In this document: piece after piece, positions 18,698 through 27,183 of the stretch
How the letters are laid out: each line of letters starts with the position of its first letter
Numbering within the stretch: position 1 is the first letter of the stretch
Assembly (NCBI RefSeq): GCF_003182135.1
Contig: NZ_QGTL01000001.1
Location: 62,001 to 126,000 of the forward strand
Source of the DNA: Nocardia neocaledoniensis
GTDB lineage: Bacteria; Actinomycetota; Actinomycetes; Mycobacteriales; Mycobacteriaceae
Direction: 5' to 3'
Length of the DNA: 64,000 nucleotides
Made by a program: the position numbers and the translations under genes
Notes under the pieces: model-generated
What the model saw: the letters and a program-made list of their open reading frames with translations, nothing else
What the model was told of the DNA's origin: nothing
Databases searched by the model: none

Positions 18698-21600
18698 CGG
18701 GTCCACTTCCTCACCGAGGTCTGGAACTTGTCCGTCAGGTCGGGCGTCGTGAGGACGGTGACGTCCGAGAAACGTTGCAGCACTGTGCCGTCGGTGGACA
18801 GTGCGGTGGCGTCGATGCGGGCTTCGAGCCTGCTCGCGCGCGGGTTGTCGACCACCAGCACGAAAGGTTCGGCAGTCGGGAGCGGGTGGTGGTAGTCGAT
18901 GCGGCCGACGCCGAGGGGCAGGCAGGCCGTGCCGAGGAGGCGGTGGCCGAGGACGGGTGGGCCCTGCAGGATCAGGTCGGCGGCGACCGGGTCGTGCAGA
19001 CGGCCCGCGTAGGCGCCGCCTGCGACCGGGCCGGTGGGCAGGTGGCAATCCAGGACGATCGCGGTGTCGCTCTCGGCCCGGATCGCGCGCAGGCCCTGGA
19101 GCGCGGGGGCGTGGAACTGCACGGCGTCCCGGTAGATCCGGTCGGCGGAGGTGCCGGGTCCCGCGGGAACCGCTTGCCGGACACCGCTGTCCGGGGCGGC
19201 GGCGAGCAGCAGGGTCGCGCGGAAGTGCGCGATCTTGCCGTCGAAGACGGTGGCGCGCACCGCGATCCGGCCGTCCACGTCGGCGCTCGGGACGAGCTCG
19301 ATCTCCACTGCGGTGACCGGGTGGTCGAAGACGAGTCCCTTGAGCACCTGGTAGTCGCGGACGCCCACGACGGTGTGGCCCGGCGCGGTGCGTTCGGCGA
19401 GATGGATCATCGCGCCGAGGCCGAAGGTGGCGGGCAGCACGATGTGCTCGCCGATCCGGTGGGCCTCGATCACGGGTTCGTCGATCAAGCCGGCGATGTC
19501 GCGGCGGGCGCGCACCGTGGCCGCGGCGCGGTCACCGGTCGACAGGGCGGTGGCGGCGCCGACCAGCAGGACCGGTTCGGGCCTGCGGTTCGCGGTGAAC
19601 TGGGTGGTGAAGGCGGCCACGCCCGCGGCGGGGGCCAGCAGCGGGATGCCGCGGGCCCGGAAGTGCGCGCGCAGGTCGGCGGTGACCATGCCGCCGTCCC
19701 AGGCGCCCCAGTCGATCGCGGTGACGCGATGTCCGGGATGCCTGCGCCGCCAGCTCACCGCGAACCGGCACAGGGCCTCGTTCGCCGCGGCGTAGTCGGC
19801 CTGGCCCGCGTTGCCGAAGAGGCCGGCCACCGAGGTGAACAGGACCAGGTCCCTCGGCTCCCCCACCGCGGCGAGGACGGCGGCCAGACCGCCGAGCTTC
19901 GGGCGCAACACACGAGCGATCGAGTCGGCGGTCTTGTCCGGGATCATCGAGTCGGCCAGCACCCCGGCGCCGTGCACGACACCGGTGATCCGGTCGCGCC
20001 AGGGCGCGACGGCCTCGGCGAGCGCCGTCGCGTCGGTGGCGTCGACGCTCAGGTAGTCGGCGCGGTCACCGAGCGCGGCCAGGGTGGAGCGGATCTCGCG
20101 GACGGCGCGGACGTCACCGCAGGCCCGCTCGATGTCTCTGGGCCGCGCGCCGGTTCCGGCCAGCGCGCGTACGGCGGCGGGCTTGAGCTCACTGTCGGGA
20201 AGGCCGTGCGCCCAGGTGGGTTCCTCGGCGAGGGTGGTGCGGCCGAGCAGCAGGAACCGCGCCGCGCTGTGCCGGGCGAGCGCGAGCACGCACGTCGCCG
20301 TCACTCCCCTGGCGCCGCCGGTCACCAGCAGCAGGTCGTCGTCGGTGAGGACCGACGGGGCGAGGTCCGTCGCCGTGCTGACGATCTCGGTGGTGACGGC
20401 GGGCTTGTGCCCGCTCGGCACCGGCGTGCGGCGCTGTCCCGAGATGTCGACGCCGACCTCGACGGTGTCGATCGCCGCGTCGCACAGTTCCTCGAGCACG
20501 ATCTGCGCCACCCGGGCCGGCGTCGCCGCGGGCGCGATGTCGAGCGCGCGGCAGAACAGGGTGGGTTCCTCGGCGGCAAGGGTTTTCACCAGGCCACCGA
20601 GGCCGCCGAGCAGCGCGGGGATCGGCTCGGCGTCCCCGAGCAGGCCGAGGTGGCCGTCGAGCCGGGTGACGGTGACGAATCCGGCCCGGCCGGTCGCGCC
20701 CCGCAGCGCGGGCGCCACGCGGCCGGTGACCAGGATCGCCTCGGTCAGGATCCGCTCGGCCTGCGCCCACTCCGTGGCGACACCCGCCACGACCACGCAC
20801 AGGTCGGCGGCCGCCACCTCGTCGTCGGGGCGGGCCCGGCGCACCGTCCAGCTGAGCGCGCGCAGCGCCTCCTCGATCGCCTCCGCGTCGGTTTCCGCGG
20901 ACTCGTCCAGGCACACGATCAGTGCCCGGCCGGCAGGCCGGTACGGGTCCACCGCCAGGTCGACCGGGGCGAGCTCGACGAGTTCGACGACGTGCCGCGG
21001 CGTTTCGGCCGCGGCCTCAGCTTTTGGGTGGACATCACCCCCGGCCAGCTCGCCCACGATCTGATCGAGGGAGCGCAGCGTGCCGAGTTGCTCGGGCCCG
21101 AGACTGGGGAGCGTCGGGAACCGTTCCTGCAGAGCGCCGATCACCTGGACCCGCTTGATCGAATCGACCCCCAGATCCGCTTCCAGATCCATCGTCGGAT
21201 CGACCATCTCGACCGGGTAACCGGTTTTGTCGGCGACCACTTCCCGCAGCGCCTGCCGCAGGGTCTCGGCGGTGGGCGTGAGACCCGCGTCCACCGAGGC
21301 GACCTCGTCCGTGTCCGCGGCGTCGGCCGGCGTGGCGGAATCGCCCGCCGCGCCAGTCGTTGCCGCGCCGTCGGCGGCGAGCAGATCGGCGATCTGATCG
21401 AGGGTGCGCAAGGTTCCGAGCTGCTCGGGGCCGAGGCTCGGCAGCGACGGGAAGCGCTCCTGCAGCGCGCCGATCACCTGCACGCGCTTGATCGAGTCGA
21501 CGCCGAGATCGGCCTCGAGATCCATGGTCGGATCGACCATCTCGACCGGATAGCCGGTCTTGTCGGCGACCACTTCGCGCAGGGCTGCGCGGATCGCTTC

Positions 21601-24600
21601 GCCGCCGAGCGTGTCAGCCGCCGGGGCAGCCTGCGATTCCGCGGCGGGGTCGGCACTCGCGGCCGGCACGCCGGTCGGATAGGCAGTGCCGTTTCCTGTG
21701 GGTGTCGCCGGTTCGGGCGCGGGGGCGGGCAGATGGCCGTTCGCGGGCACCCCCGGGGACCCGTTGCTCGGAGTGGGCGCGGCGGGCAGGGCCCGGGTGG
21801 GTGCGGGCGCGGGCACCGAGGCGGGGGCGGTCCGGTAGCTGGTCACCGTGCGCGGGCCCGTGGCTCCGCTTTCCAGCTCGGCCAGCTGGGCGAGCACATC
21901 GCTTGCCCGCGAGTGGCTTTCGCTGATGGCGACACCGTGGTCCTTCACGGCTTCGATGGCGCGCAGCAGGTGGTCGTCGACGGCACCGGCGCTCAACGCG
22001 CCCGCCAGCCCGCGGGCCAGGTCGAGCTGGCCGTCGAGGTACTGCCGGTGCGTGTCCAGATGCTGGGTGAGTGCGGTGTCGAGCGGATCGACGGGGATGG
22101 TCACGAGCTGTTCCTCCACGAGCGGGGGCACCGAGGGGCGGTGCGAGAGTTCGGACACGGCAGGTGATTCGGCGAGCGGGTGCGAGGGCGAGTCGGCCCG
22201 GCCGTCGGCCACGGCGCGCGAGCCCGCCACGGCCGACCCGGGAACGGTCGTCGCGAGATCGGGCAGCGCCGATCCGTGCGGCGAGAGCCCAGCGGGTGCA
22301 TCAACGGGTGCGGGCCCCGCTTCCGGGCCGGCGAGGGCGTGCGGCGCCGCGAGCTGGACGCGGTAGTCACCCGACAACGCCTCGGCGTAGGCGGCGCGGC
22401 GGGCGTCGGGGACGTATTCGGGGGCCGAGAGCGTCACGGTCATCCGGCCGGCCGCCGGGGTGGTCGGCGCGTCGGGGGTGGCGGCGTAGCGGTTGATCCC
22501 GGAGATCTCGACACCGAGGACGGCGAGACGGACGGCCGCCCGCTTGAGTGCCACGTCACCGTTGCCGATCGGGCCGGAGTCGGTGGCGAAGGCGATCACG
22601 TCGTCGCCCAGGGTGCGGCGCACCAGCGAGGTGAGCACCTGCTTCGGACCGCATTCGACGAAGATCGTGCAGCCGTCGGCGTGCATGGCCCGCAGCGCGT
22701 CGACGAACTCGACCGGCTGGCTCAGCTGCGCGGTCAGGGTCGCCCGGTTGGCGGCGACGTCGGCGCCGTAGGAGGCACCCGCGGTGTCGGCGTAGACCGG
22801 CGCGTCCGGCTCGGCGATGTCGACTTCGGCTACGGCGGCGCCGAATTCGGTCACCGCGTGGGCCACGTACGGGGTGTGGAACGCGGCGGCCACGGGCAGA
22901 TCCCTGGTGGCCCAGCCGTTCTCGGCACTGCGCGCGGTGAAGGCGCTGATGCCGTCGGGTCCACCGCCGACGACGATCTGGTCGGGCGCGTTGTGATTGC
23001 AGATCCACACGTCGTCGAGATCGGCGATGACCTCGGCGACCTCCTCGCGGGCCGCGTTGACGGCCACCATCGTGCCCGCCTCCGCGTCGTCGGCGACCGT
23101 CATCGCCGCGCCACGCGCCCTGGCCAGACCGAAGAAGTCCGCGGTGCTCAGCGCGCCGGAGGCCCACAGCGCGGTCAGCTCACCGAAGCTGTGGCCGAGG
23201 TAACCGTCGGCCCTGAGCCCGAATTCGGTGAGCACCCGGAACTGCCCGGCCGCGAGCGCGCCGATCGCGGGCTGCGCGAATTCGGTACGGCGCAACGCGG
23301 ATTCCTGCTCGGCGCGGGTCTGCTCGGTGAACGCCGGCGGCGGGAACACCACCGCGCCCAGCCGCTGCTCGGCGCCGACGAACGCGGCGTTGGCCGCGTC
23401 GAAAGCGGCTCCGACGGGCGGATTGTTCAGCGCCGTGTCCAGGCCCATGTCCACGTACTGGCTGCCCTGCCCCGCGAACAGCACGCCCACCTTGGGGTCG
23501 GGGACGGCGGCCGCGCGGAAGTAGACGCCCTCGGGGTGGTCCCAGTGCGCCGCGTCGGGCCGGCGCACCAGCTCGTCGACGGCGAGCGAGCGCAGATCCG
23601 CGGCGGTGTCCTCGTCGACGGAGACGAAGCCGATCCTGGCGTGCGCGGCCGGAATGTCACCGCCGTCGGTGCCGGGGGTGCTGCGCACGACGTCGATCAG
23701 CGCGGCGACATCGGGGGCGTGCCAGACGTGCGCGCGCGGCACCCGGTGCAACACCGGGCCGCGCGTCTGGTCGGCTTCCTCGAGCACGATGTGGAAGTTG
23801 GTGCCGCCGAAGCCCATGGCCGAGGCGGCGGCCCTGCGCACCGGGCGCTGCGGGTCACGCACCCAGGGGCGGGTCCTGGTGTTGACGTAGAACGGCGTCC
23901 GGGCGGCGTCGATCTCGCTGTTGGGCGCGTCGACGTTGATCGTGGCGGGCAGCACCTTCTGGTGCAGGGCCAGCGCCAGCTTCATCACCCCGGCGGTGCC
24001 CGCGGCGCCCTTGGTGTGTCCGATCTGGGACTTCACGCTGCCCAGCGCCGCGAACCCGGTCTCCGAACTCGCCTCGGCGAGCAGCCCTTTCAGCGCGGTC
24101 AGCTCGGTCTTGTCGCCGACGGCCGTGCCGGTCGCGTGCGCCTCGATGAGCTCCACGTCGGCGGGTGAGCATTCCGCGTCGGCGTAGGCGCGGTCGAGCG
24201 CCACCCGCTGGCCCTCCGCGCGGGGCGCGTAGATGCTCTTGGAGCGGCCGTCACTGGAGGAACCGAGACCGCGGATCACCGCGTAGACGCGGTTGCCGTC
24301 GCGGCGCGCGTCGGCGAGGCGGCGCAGGGCCAGCATGGTGATGCCCTCGCCCAGCAGCGTGCCGTCGGCCTCGGCGGAGAACGGGCTGATCCGGCCGGTC
24401 GGCGAGAGCGCGCCGACCTTGCTGAAGCACAGGTAGATGAAGATCGAGTTCTCGGTGTCGACGCCGCCGGTGATCATCATGTCGGCGCGACCGTCCTGCA
24501 GTTCCGCGATCGCGGTGCGGATCGCGGCCAGCGAGGCCGCGCAGGCCGCGTCGACGGTGCAGTTGATGCCGCCGAGCCCGAGGCGGTTCGCGACCCGGCC

Positions 24601-25173
24601 CGCCACCACATTGGCGAGCAGGCCGGGGAAGGAGTTCTCCTCCCACGGCGCGAACGCGGCGACGAACCGGCGTGAGATCTCCGCGACATCGCTCTCGGAC
24701 AGGCCCATCGACCGGCCTGCCTCCGCCAGCACCGGCGTCGACAGGCGCGCGGCCAGCGGATGCATCAGCGGCACCGGACCGGTGGTGCCGAGCACCACGC
24801 CGGTGCGCGCGGGGTCGTACCACCGCGAACCGGTCGCGCCCGCGTCGGCGAGCAGGTCACGCGCCACCCCGAGGCTCAGGGTCTGCATGGTGCTGGTGAC
24901 CTCGAGCTGGTTCGGCGGCATCCCGAACTCGAGCGGGTCGAACGCGACGTCGGGCAGGAAAGCGCCACGGCGCGAATAGGTCTTGTCCGGCGCCGCGCGG
25001 TCGGGGTCGTAGTAGTCGTCCAGGCTCCAGCGCGACGCGGGCACCTCGGAGGTGCAGTCGACGCCGTCGATGATGTTCTGCCAGTACTCGCGGTGGGTGT
25101 GTGCCTTGGGCAGCAGACCCGACATCCCGACAATGGCGATCGGGTCGCGTGCCAGGCGTCGTTCGTCTGTCAC
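18694..25173 (-). CDS. iterative type I synthase, PfaA-like: KS-AT-ACP-ACP-KR-DH
   Basis: 2159 residues. KS (about 8-465) with Cys 211 in DAACAAS, His 346 in EAHATGT and His 386 in GHTKGAAG. AT (about 560-860) with Ser 662 in GHSFGE; the family loads malonyl. A linker with helical and Pro/Ala-rich stretches (900-1190) leads to two ACPs, phosphopantetheine sites Ser 1227 and Ser 1338 in LGVDSIKR. KR (about 1400-1880): TGGARGVT cofactor loop and Ser 1781, Tyr 1794, Asn 1798. C-terminal double-hotdog DH (about 1895-2140) with AHRIGEHIVLPATF and DPVAADLILQG. Start GTG 25173, behind AGAGGAA, 12 nt after the SGNH gene. Domain order matches PfaA of bacterial PUFA synthases with only two ACPs. Builds and partly reduces an acyl chain on ACP; product unknown. 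Confidence 0.92.
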   Translation of the reverse strand: MTDERRLARDPIAIVGMSGLLPKAHTHREYWQNIIDGVDCTSEVPASRWSLDDYYDPDRAAPDKTYSRRGAFLPDVAFDPLEFGMPPNQLEVTSTMQTLSLGVARDLLADAGATGSRWYDPARTGVVLGTTGPVPLMHPLAARLSTPVLAEAGRSMGLSESDVAEISRRFVAAFAPWEENSFPGLLANVVAGRVANRLGLGGINCTVDAACAASLAAIRTAIAELQDGRADMMITGGVDTENSIFIYLCFSKVGALSPTGRISPFSAEADGTLLGEGITMLALRRLADARRDGNRVYAVIRGLGSSSDGRSKSIYAPRAEGQRVALDRAYADAECSPADVELIEAHATGTAVGDKTELTALKGLLAEASSETGFAALGSVKSQIGHTKGAAGTAGVMKLALALHQKVLPATINVDAPNSEIDAARTPFYVNTRTRPWVRDPQRPVRRAAASAMGFGGTNFHIVLEEADQTRGPVLHRVPRAHVWHAPDVAALIDVVRSTPGTDGGDIPAAHARIGFVSVDEDTAADLRSLAVDELVRRPDAAHWDHPEGVYFRAAAVPDPKVGVLFAGQGSQYVDMGLDTALNNPPVGAAFDAANAAFVGAEQRLGAVVFPPPAFTEQTRAEQESALRRTEFAQPAIGALAAGQFRVLTEFGLRADGYLGHSFGELTALWASGALSTADFFGLARARGAAMTVADDAEAGTMVAVNAAREEVAEVIADLDDVWICNHNAPDQIVVGGGPDGISAFTARSAENGWATRDLPVAAAFHTPYVAHAVTEFGAAVAEVDIAEPDAPVYADTAGASYGADVAANRATLTAQLSQPVEFVDALRAMHADGCTIFVECGPKQVLTSLVRRTLGDDVIAFATDSGPIGNGDVALKRAAVRLAVLGVEISGINRYAATPDAPTTPAAGRMTVTLSAPEYVPDARRAAYAEALSGDYRVQLAAPHALAGPEAGPAPVDAPAGLSPHGSALPDLATTVPGSAVAGSRAVADGRADSPSHPLAESPAVSELSHRPSVPPLVEEQLVTIPVDPLDTALTQHLDTHRQYLDGQLDLARGLAGALSAGAVDDHLLRAIEAVKDHGVAISESHSRASDVLAQLAELESGATGPRTVTSYRTAPASVPAPAPTRALPAAPTPSNGSPGVPANGHLPAPAPEPATPTGNGTAYPTGVPAASADPAAESQAAPAADTLGGEAIRAALREVVADKTGYPVEMVDPTMDLEADLGVDSIKRVQVIGALQERFPSLPSLGPEQLGTLRTLDQIADLLAADGAATTGAAGDSATPADAADTDEVASVDAGLTPTAETLRQALREVVADKTGYPVEMVDPTMDLEADLGVDSIKRVQVIGALQERFPTLPSLGPEQLGTLRSLDQIVGELAGGDVHPKAEAAAETPRHVVELVELAPVDLAVDPYRPAGRALIVCLDESAETDAEAIEEALRALSWTVRRARPDDEVAAADLCVVVAGVATEWAQAERILTEAILVTGRVAPALRGATGRAGFVTVTRLDGHLGLLGDAEPIPALLGGLGGLVKTLAAEEPTLFCRALDIAPAATPARVAQIVLEELCDAAIDTVEVGVDISGQRRTPVPSGHKPAVTTEIVSTATDLAPSVLTDDDLLLVTGGARGVTATCVLALARHSAARFLLLGRTTLAEEPTWAHGLPDSELKPAAVRALAGTGARPRDIERACGDVRAVREIRSTLAALGDRADYLSVDATDATALAEAVAPWRDRITGVVHGAGVLADSMIPDKTADSIARVLRPKLGGLAAVLAAVGEPRDLVLFTSVAGLFGNAGQADYAAANEALCRFAVSWRRRHPGHRVTAIDWGAWDGGMVTADLRAHFRARGIPLLAPAAGVAAFTTQFTANRRPEPVLLVGAATALSTGDRAAATVRARRDIAGLIDEPVIEAHRIGEHIVLPATFGLGAMIHLAERTAPGHTVVGVRDYQVLKGLVFDHPVTAVEIELVPSADVDGRIAVRATVFDGKIAHFRATLLLAAAPDSGVRQAVPAGPGTSADRIYRDAVQFHAPALQGLRAIRAESDTAIVLDCHLPTGPVAGGAYAGRLHDPVAADLILQGPPVLGHRLLGTACLPLGVGRIDYHHPLPTAEPFVLVVDNPRASRLEARIDATALSTDGTVLQRFSDVTVLTTPDLTDKFQTSVRKWTR

Positions 25174-25185
25174 GGAAGGTTCCTC

Positions 25186-25794
25186 TCAGGCGGCGACGGT
25201 GGTGGCGGTGGCCGAGGCGATCAGTTCGGCCGCGGCGGCGGCGAACAGGCGGTGGCCCACCGGACTCGGGTGCAGACCGTCGGCGGTCCACACCTCGGGC
25301 CGGGCCCATTCGGGCCTGGCGGCGATATCGAGGAGCAGGGCGCCGGTGTCGTCGGTGACCCGGGCGAGGACGTCGTTGGCGGTGGCGAAACGCTCGCGCA
25401 GCAGGGCGCGGAAGCCGTCCGGCACCGGCAGGCGGGCGGGGATGTCGGGATAGCTCGCGGTGAACACGGTGGCTTCCCGCGCTCGCAGGGTGGCGAAGAT
25501 GGTGTGCAGGTTGTCGGCGAAACGTGCCTCGTCATACGCGCTGACCAGGTCGTTCACGCCGACAACCACGCCGTAGAGGCCGGCCCGGGCCGACGAGGTC
25601 GCCGGTGCGAGCTGGCTCGCGACGACATCGCCGGTCGTGGCGCCGTGCGTGCCGAAGTTGCGAATCGTGGTGGGCCGCAACCCGAGCTGACCGCCGAGGC
25701 GGGAGACCCAGCCCCGGTAGCCACCCGCCGCGGCGGGATCGCCACGGCCCTCCACGAAGCTGTCTCCGAGCGCCGTCAGGCCGGCCGCGATCAC
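25186..25794 (-). CDS. SGNH/GDSL-family hydrolase
   Basis: 202-residue lipase/esterase-type hydrolase without signal peptide. Catalytic blocks: GDSFVEG (Ser 12), GVVVGVNDLV (Asn 81, Asp 82) and DGLHPSPVGH (Asp 172, His 175); the block II Gly is in NFGTHGATTGD. Its ATG overlaps the FAD-oxidoreductase stop (ATGA), so it is co-translated with the pathway genes. Because the synthase has no thioesterase or reductase release domain, this enzyme is a candidate for chain release or for removal of an acyl or acetyl group; that is inference. Confidence 0.87.
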   Translation of the reverse strand: MIAAGLTALGDSFVEGRGDPAAAGGYRGWVSRLGGQLGLRPTTIRNFGTHGATTGDVVASQLAPATSSARAGLYGVVVGVNDLVSAYDEARFADNLHTIFATLRAREATVFTASYPDIPARLPVPDGFRALLRERFATANDVLARVTDDTGALLLDIAARPEWARPEVWTADGLHPSPVGHRLFAAAAAELIASATATTVAA

Positions 25795-27041
25795 GCCGAG
25801 ACCCCGGTATTCACCACGTGCCGGTCGGCGACGGGGAAGTTCACCTCTTCGTAGAGCGCGGTCAGCTCCGCCTCACCGAAGAACTTGTCCGGCGGGTAGA
25901 GGCCCGCGATGAGTCCGAAGAACTTCTTGGAGTAGTGCTCGCTGCGGCTGGCCGCGCGGAACACCGAGTCGTAGTACGGGGTGAGGGTGAGCTCGGAGAT
26001 CGACTGGGTGAGCTCGTAGGTGCTGGCGCTCTGGGCGTCGCGCTCACGCTGGTACTCCGGCAGCGTCTCCTCGAACGGGCGTGCGCCCGAGAGGCTTTCG
26101 TGCACCAGGTCGGCCAGCAGCTGGCCGTACTTGAAGGCGTCGGTGATGCCCCAGCCGGTGAACGGGTCCTTGTGGTAGCCGGCGTCGCCGACCAGCGCCC
26201 AGCCCGGACCGAAGGACTGGCGCCGGTAGTTGTCGGGGTAGAGCATCGGCCGGAACGGCTCGACGCGCTTGCCGGTCTCGCGCAGCCGCGCGCCGATCTC
26301 CGGGTCGATCTGGTCGACGATCTCCTGCACGCCGGCGTCGGGGTCGGTGCGGAAGTCACGGAAGCGGTCGCGCTTGCGCATGACGGCCACCAGGGCCAGG
26401 CCGTCGTTGGTCGGCCAGGACGCGAACTGCTGCTCGCCGAAACCGGTGCGGTGGTGCATGCCCCAGTCCACGCCCTCGTAGTACGAGTAGTAGATGAAGC
26501 AGGCGGCGGGCGAACCCTCGTAGGTGGCCGCGCCGACCTCCTTGGCGACGATCGAGTTCGAACCGTCCGCGCCGACGACGAGTTTCGCGCGGAACTCCTG
26601 CTCGGGACCCTCACCGACGCGGCCACGGATACCGGCGACCCGGTCGCCCTCACGCAGCAGGCCGGTGACGGTGAAGCCCTCGATCACCTCGGCGCCGGAC
26701 TCGCCCGCCGCGTCGACCAGGATCTTGTCCAGCACGGTGCGGCGCGGGCAGTAGACGGCGTCGATGCCGTCGGCCGACGGATCGGCCATGCCCGGGATCT
26801 CGATGTCGGTGTAGGTGAAGTTGAGGTGCCGGATCGGCGGGCAGCCGGTGGCGACCACGGCGTCGAGCAGGCCCCAGGACTTCAGAAAGCCGAGACCGGC
26901 CTGGTGGATGTAGTGCGTGGACGGGGTGTCACTGGGAAAACTCGCGCGATCCACGGCGAGCACGCGGTGGCCCTGACGGGCCAGCAGCATGGCCAGGGGC
27001 GAACCCGCGACCCGGGTTCCGACGACGATGACGTCATACAT
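25791..27041 (-). CDS. FAD-dependent oxidoreductase (geranylgeranyl-reductase/halogenase-like fold)
   Basis: 416 residues of the PHBH-fold flavoprotein group. Dinucleotide motif at the N-terminus (YDVIVVGTRVAGSPLAMLLA, a G-x-x-x-A-G variant), the mid-protein motif LVVGADGSNSIVA, and the second FAD motif ALVGDAGYHKDPFTGWGITDA. Relatives saturate polyprenyl or polyene double bonds, hydroxylate or halogenate; the FWGxxxGT-type halogenase motif is not seen (WxWxIP also absent), so reduction or hydroxylation is more likely. Start ATG 27041 is preceded by GAAAGTG. In an operon position directly before the SGNH hydrolase and synthase it is a probable tailoring enzyme. Confidence 0.85.
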   Translation of the reverse strand: MYDVIVVGTRVAGSPLAMLLARQGHRVLAVDRASFPSDTPSTHYIHQAGLGFLKSWGLLDAVVATGCPPIRHLNFTYTDIEIPGMADPSADGIDAVYCPRRTVLDKILVDAAGESGAEVIEGFTVTGLLREGDRVAGIRGRVGEGPEQEFRAKLVVGADGSNSIVAKEVGAATYEGSPAACFIYYSYYEGVDWGMHHRTGFGEQQFASWPTNDGLALVAVMRKRDRFRDFRTDPDAGVQEIVDQIDPEIGARLRETGKRVEPFRPMLYPDNYRRQSFGPGWALVGDAGYHKDPFTGWGITDAFKYGQLLADLVHESLSGARPFEETLPEYQRERDAQSASTYELTQSISELTLTPYYDSVFRAASRSEHYSKKFFGLIAGLYPPDKFFGEAELTALYEEVNFPVADRHVVNTGVSA

Positions 27042-27183
27042 GATGTGATCACTTTCGGTGGTCGAATTCCGATTTCGAGTCTGTCGCCGGTGGAATGCGG
27101 AAACCACTGGGGCGTCCCGCAATTCATCGGCCGATCGGTCCCGGCTATCGTCGGCGGAACCGGTGCGAGAATTTCGCGTCGCG

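Noticed and set aside
18775..22167. Very long open frame (about 1130 codons) on the plus strand opposite the synthase gene, and similar long frames opposite other genes (1025-2524 minus, 53889-56834 minus)
   Set aside because: These are frame shadows caused by high GC: they run antisense to genes with clear domains, are Gly/Arg/His-rich and have no recognisable motifs or ribosome sites.
25791..27041. FAD oxidoreductase as a flavin-dependent halogenase
   Set aside because: The tryptophan-containing halogenase motif WxWxIP and the FWG motif are absent, so a reductase or hydroxylase role is preferred.
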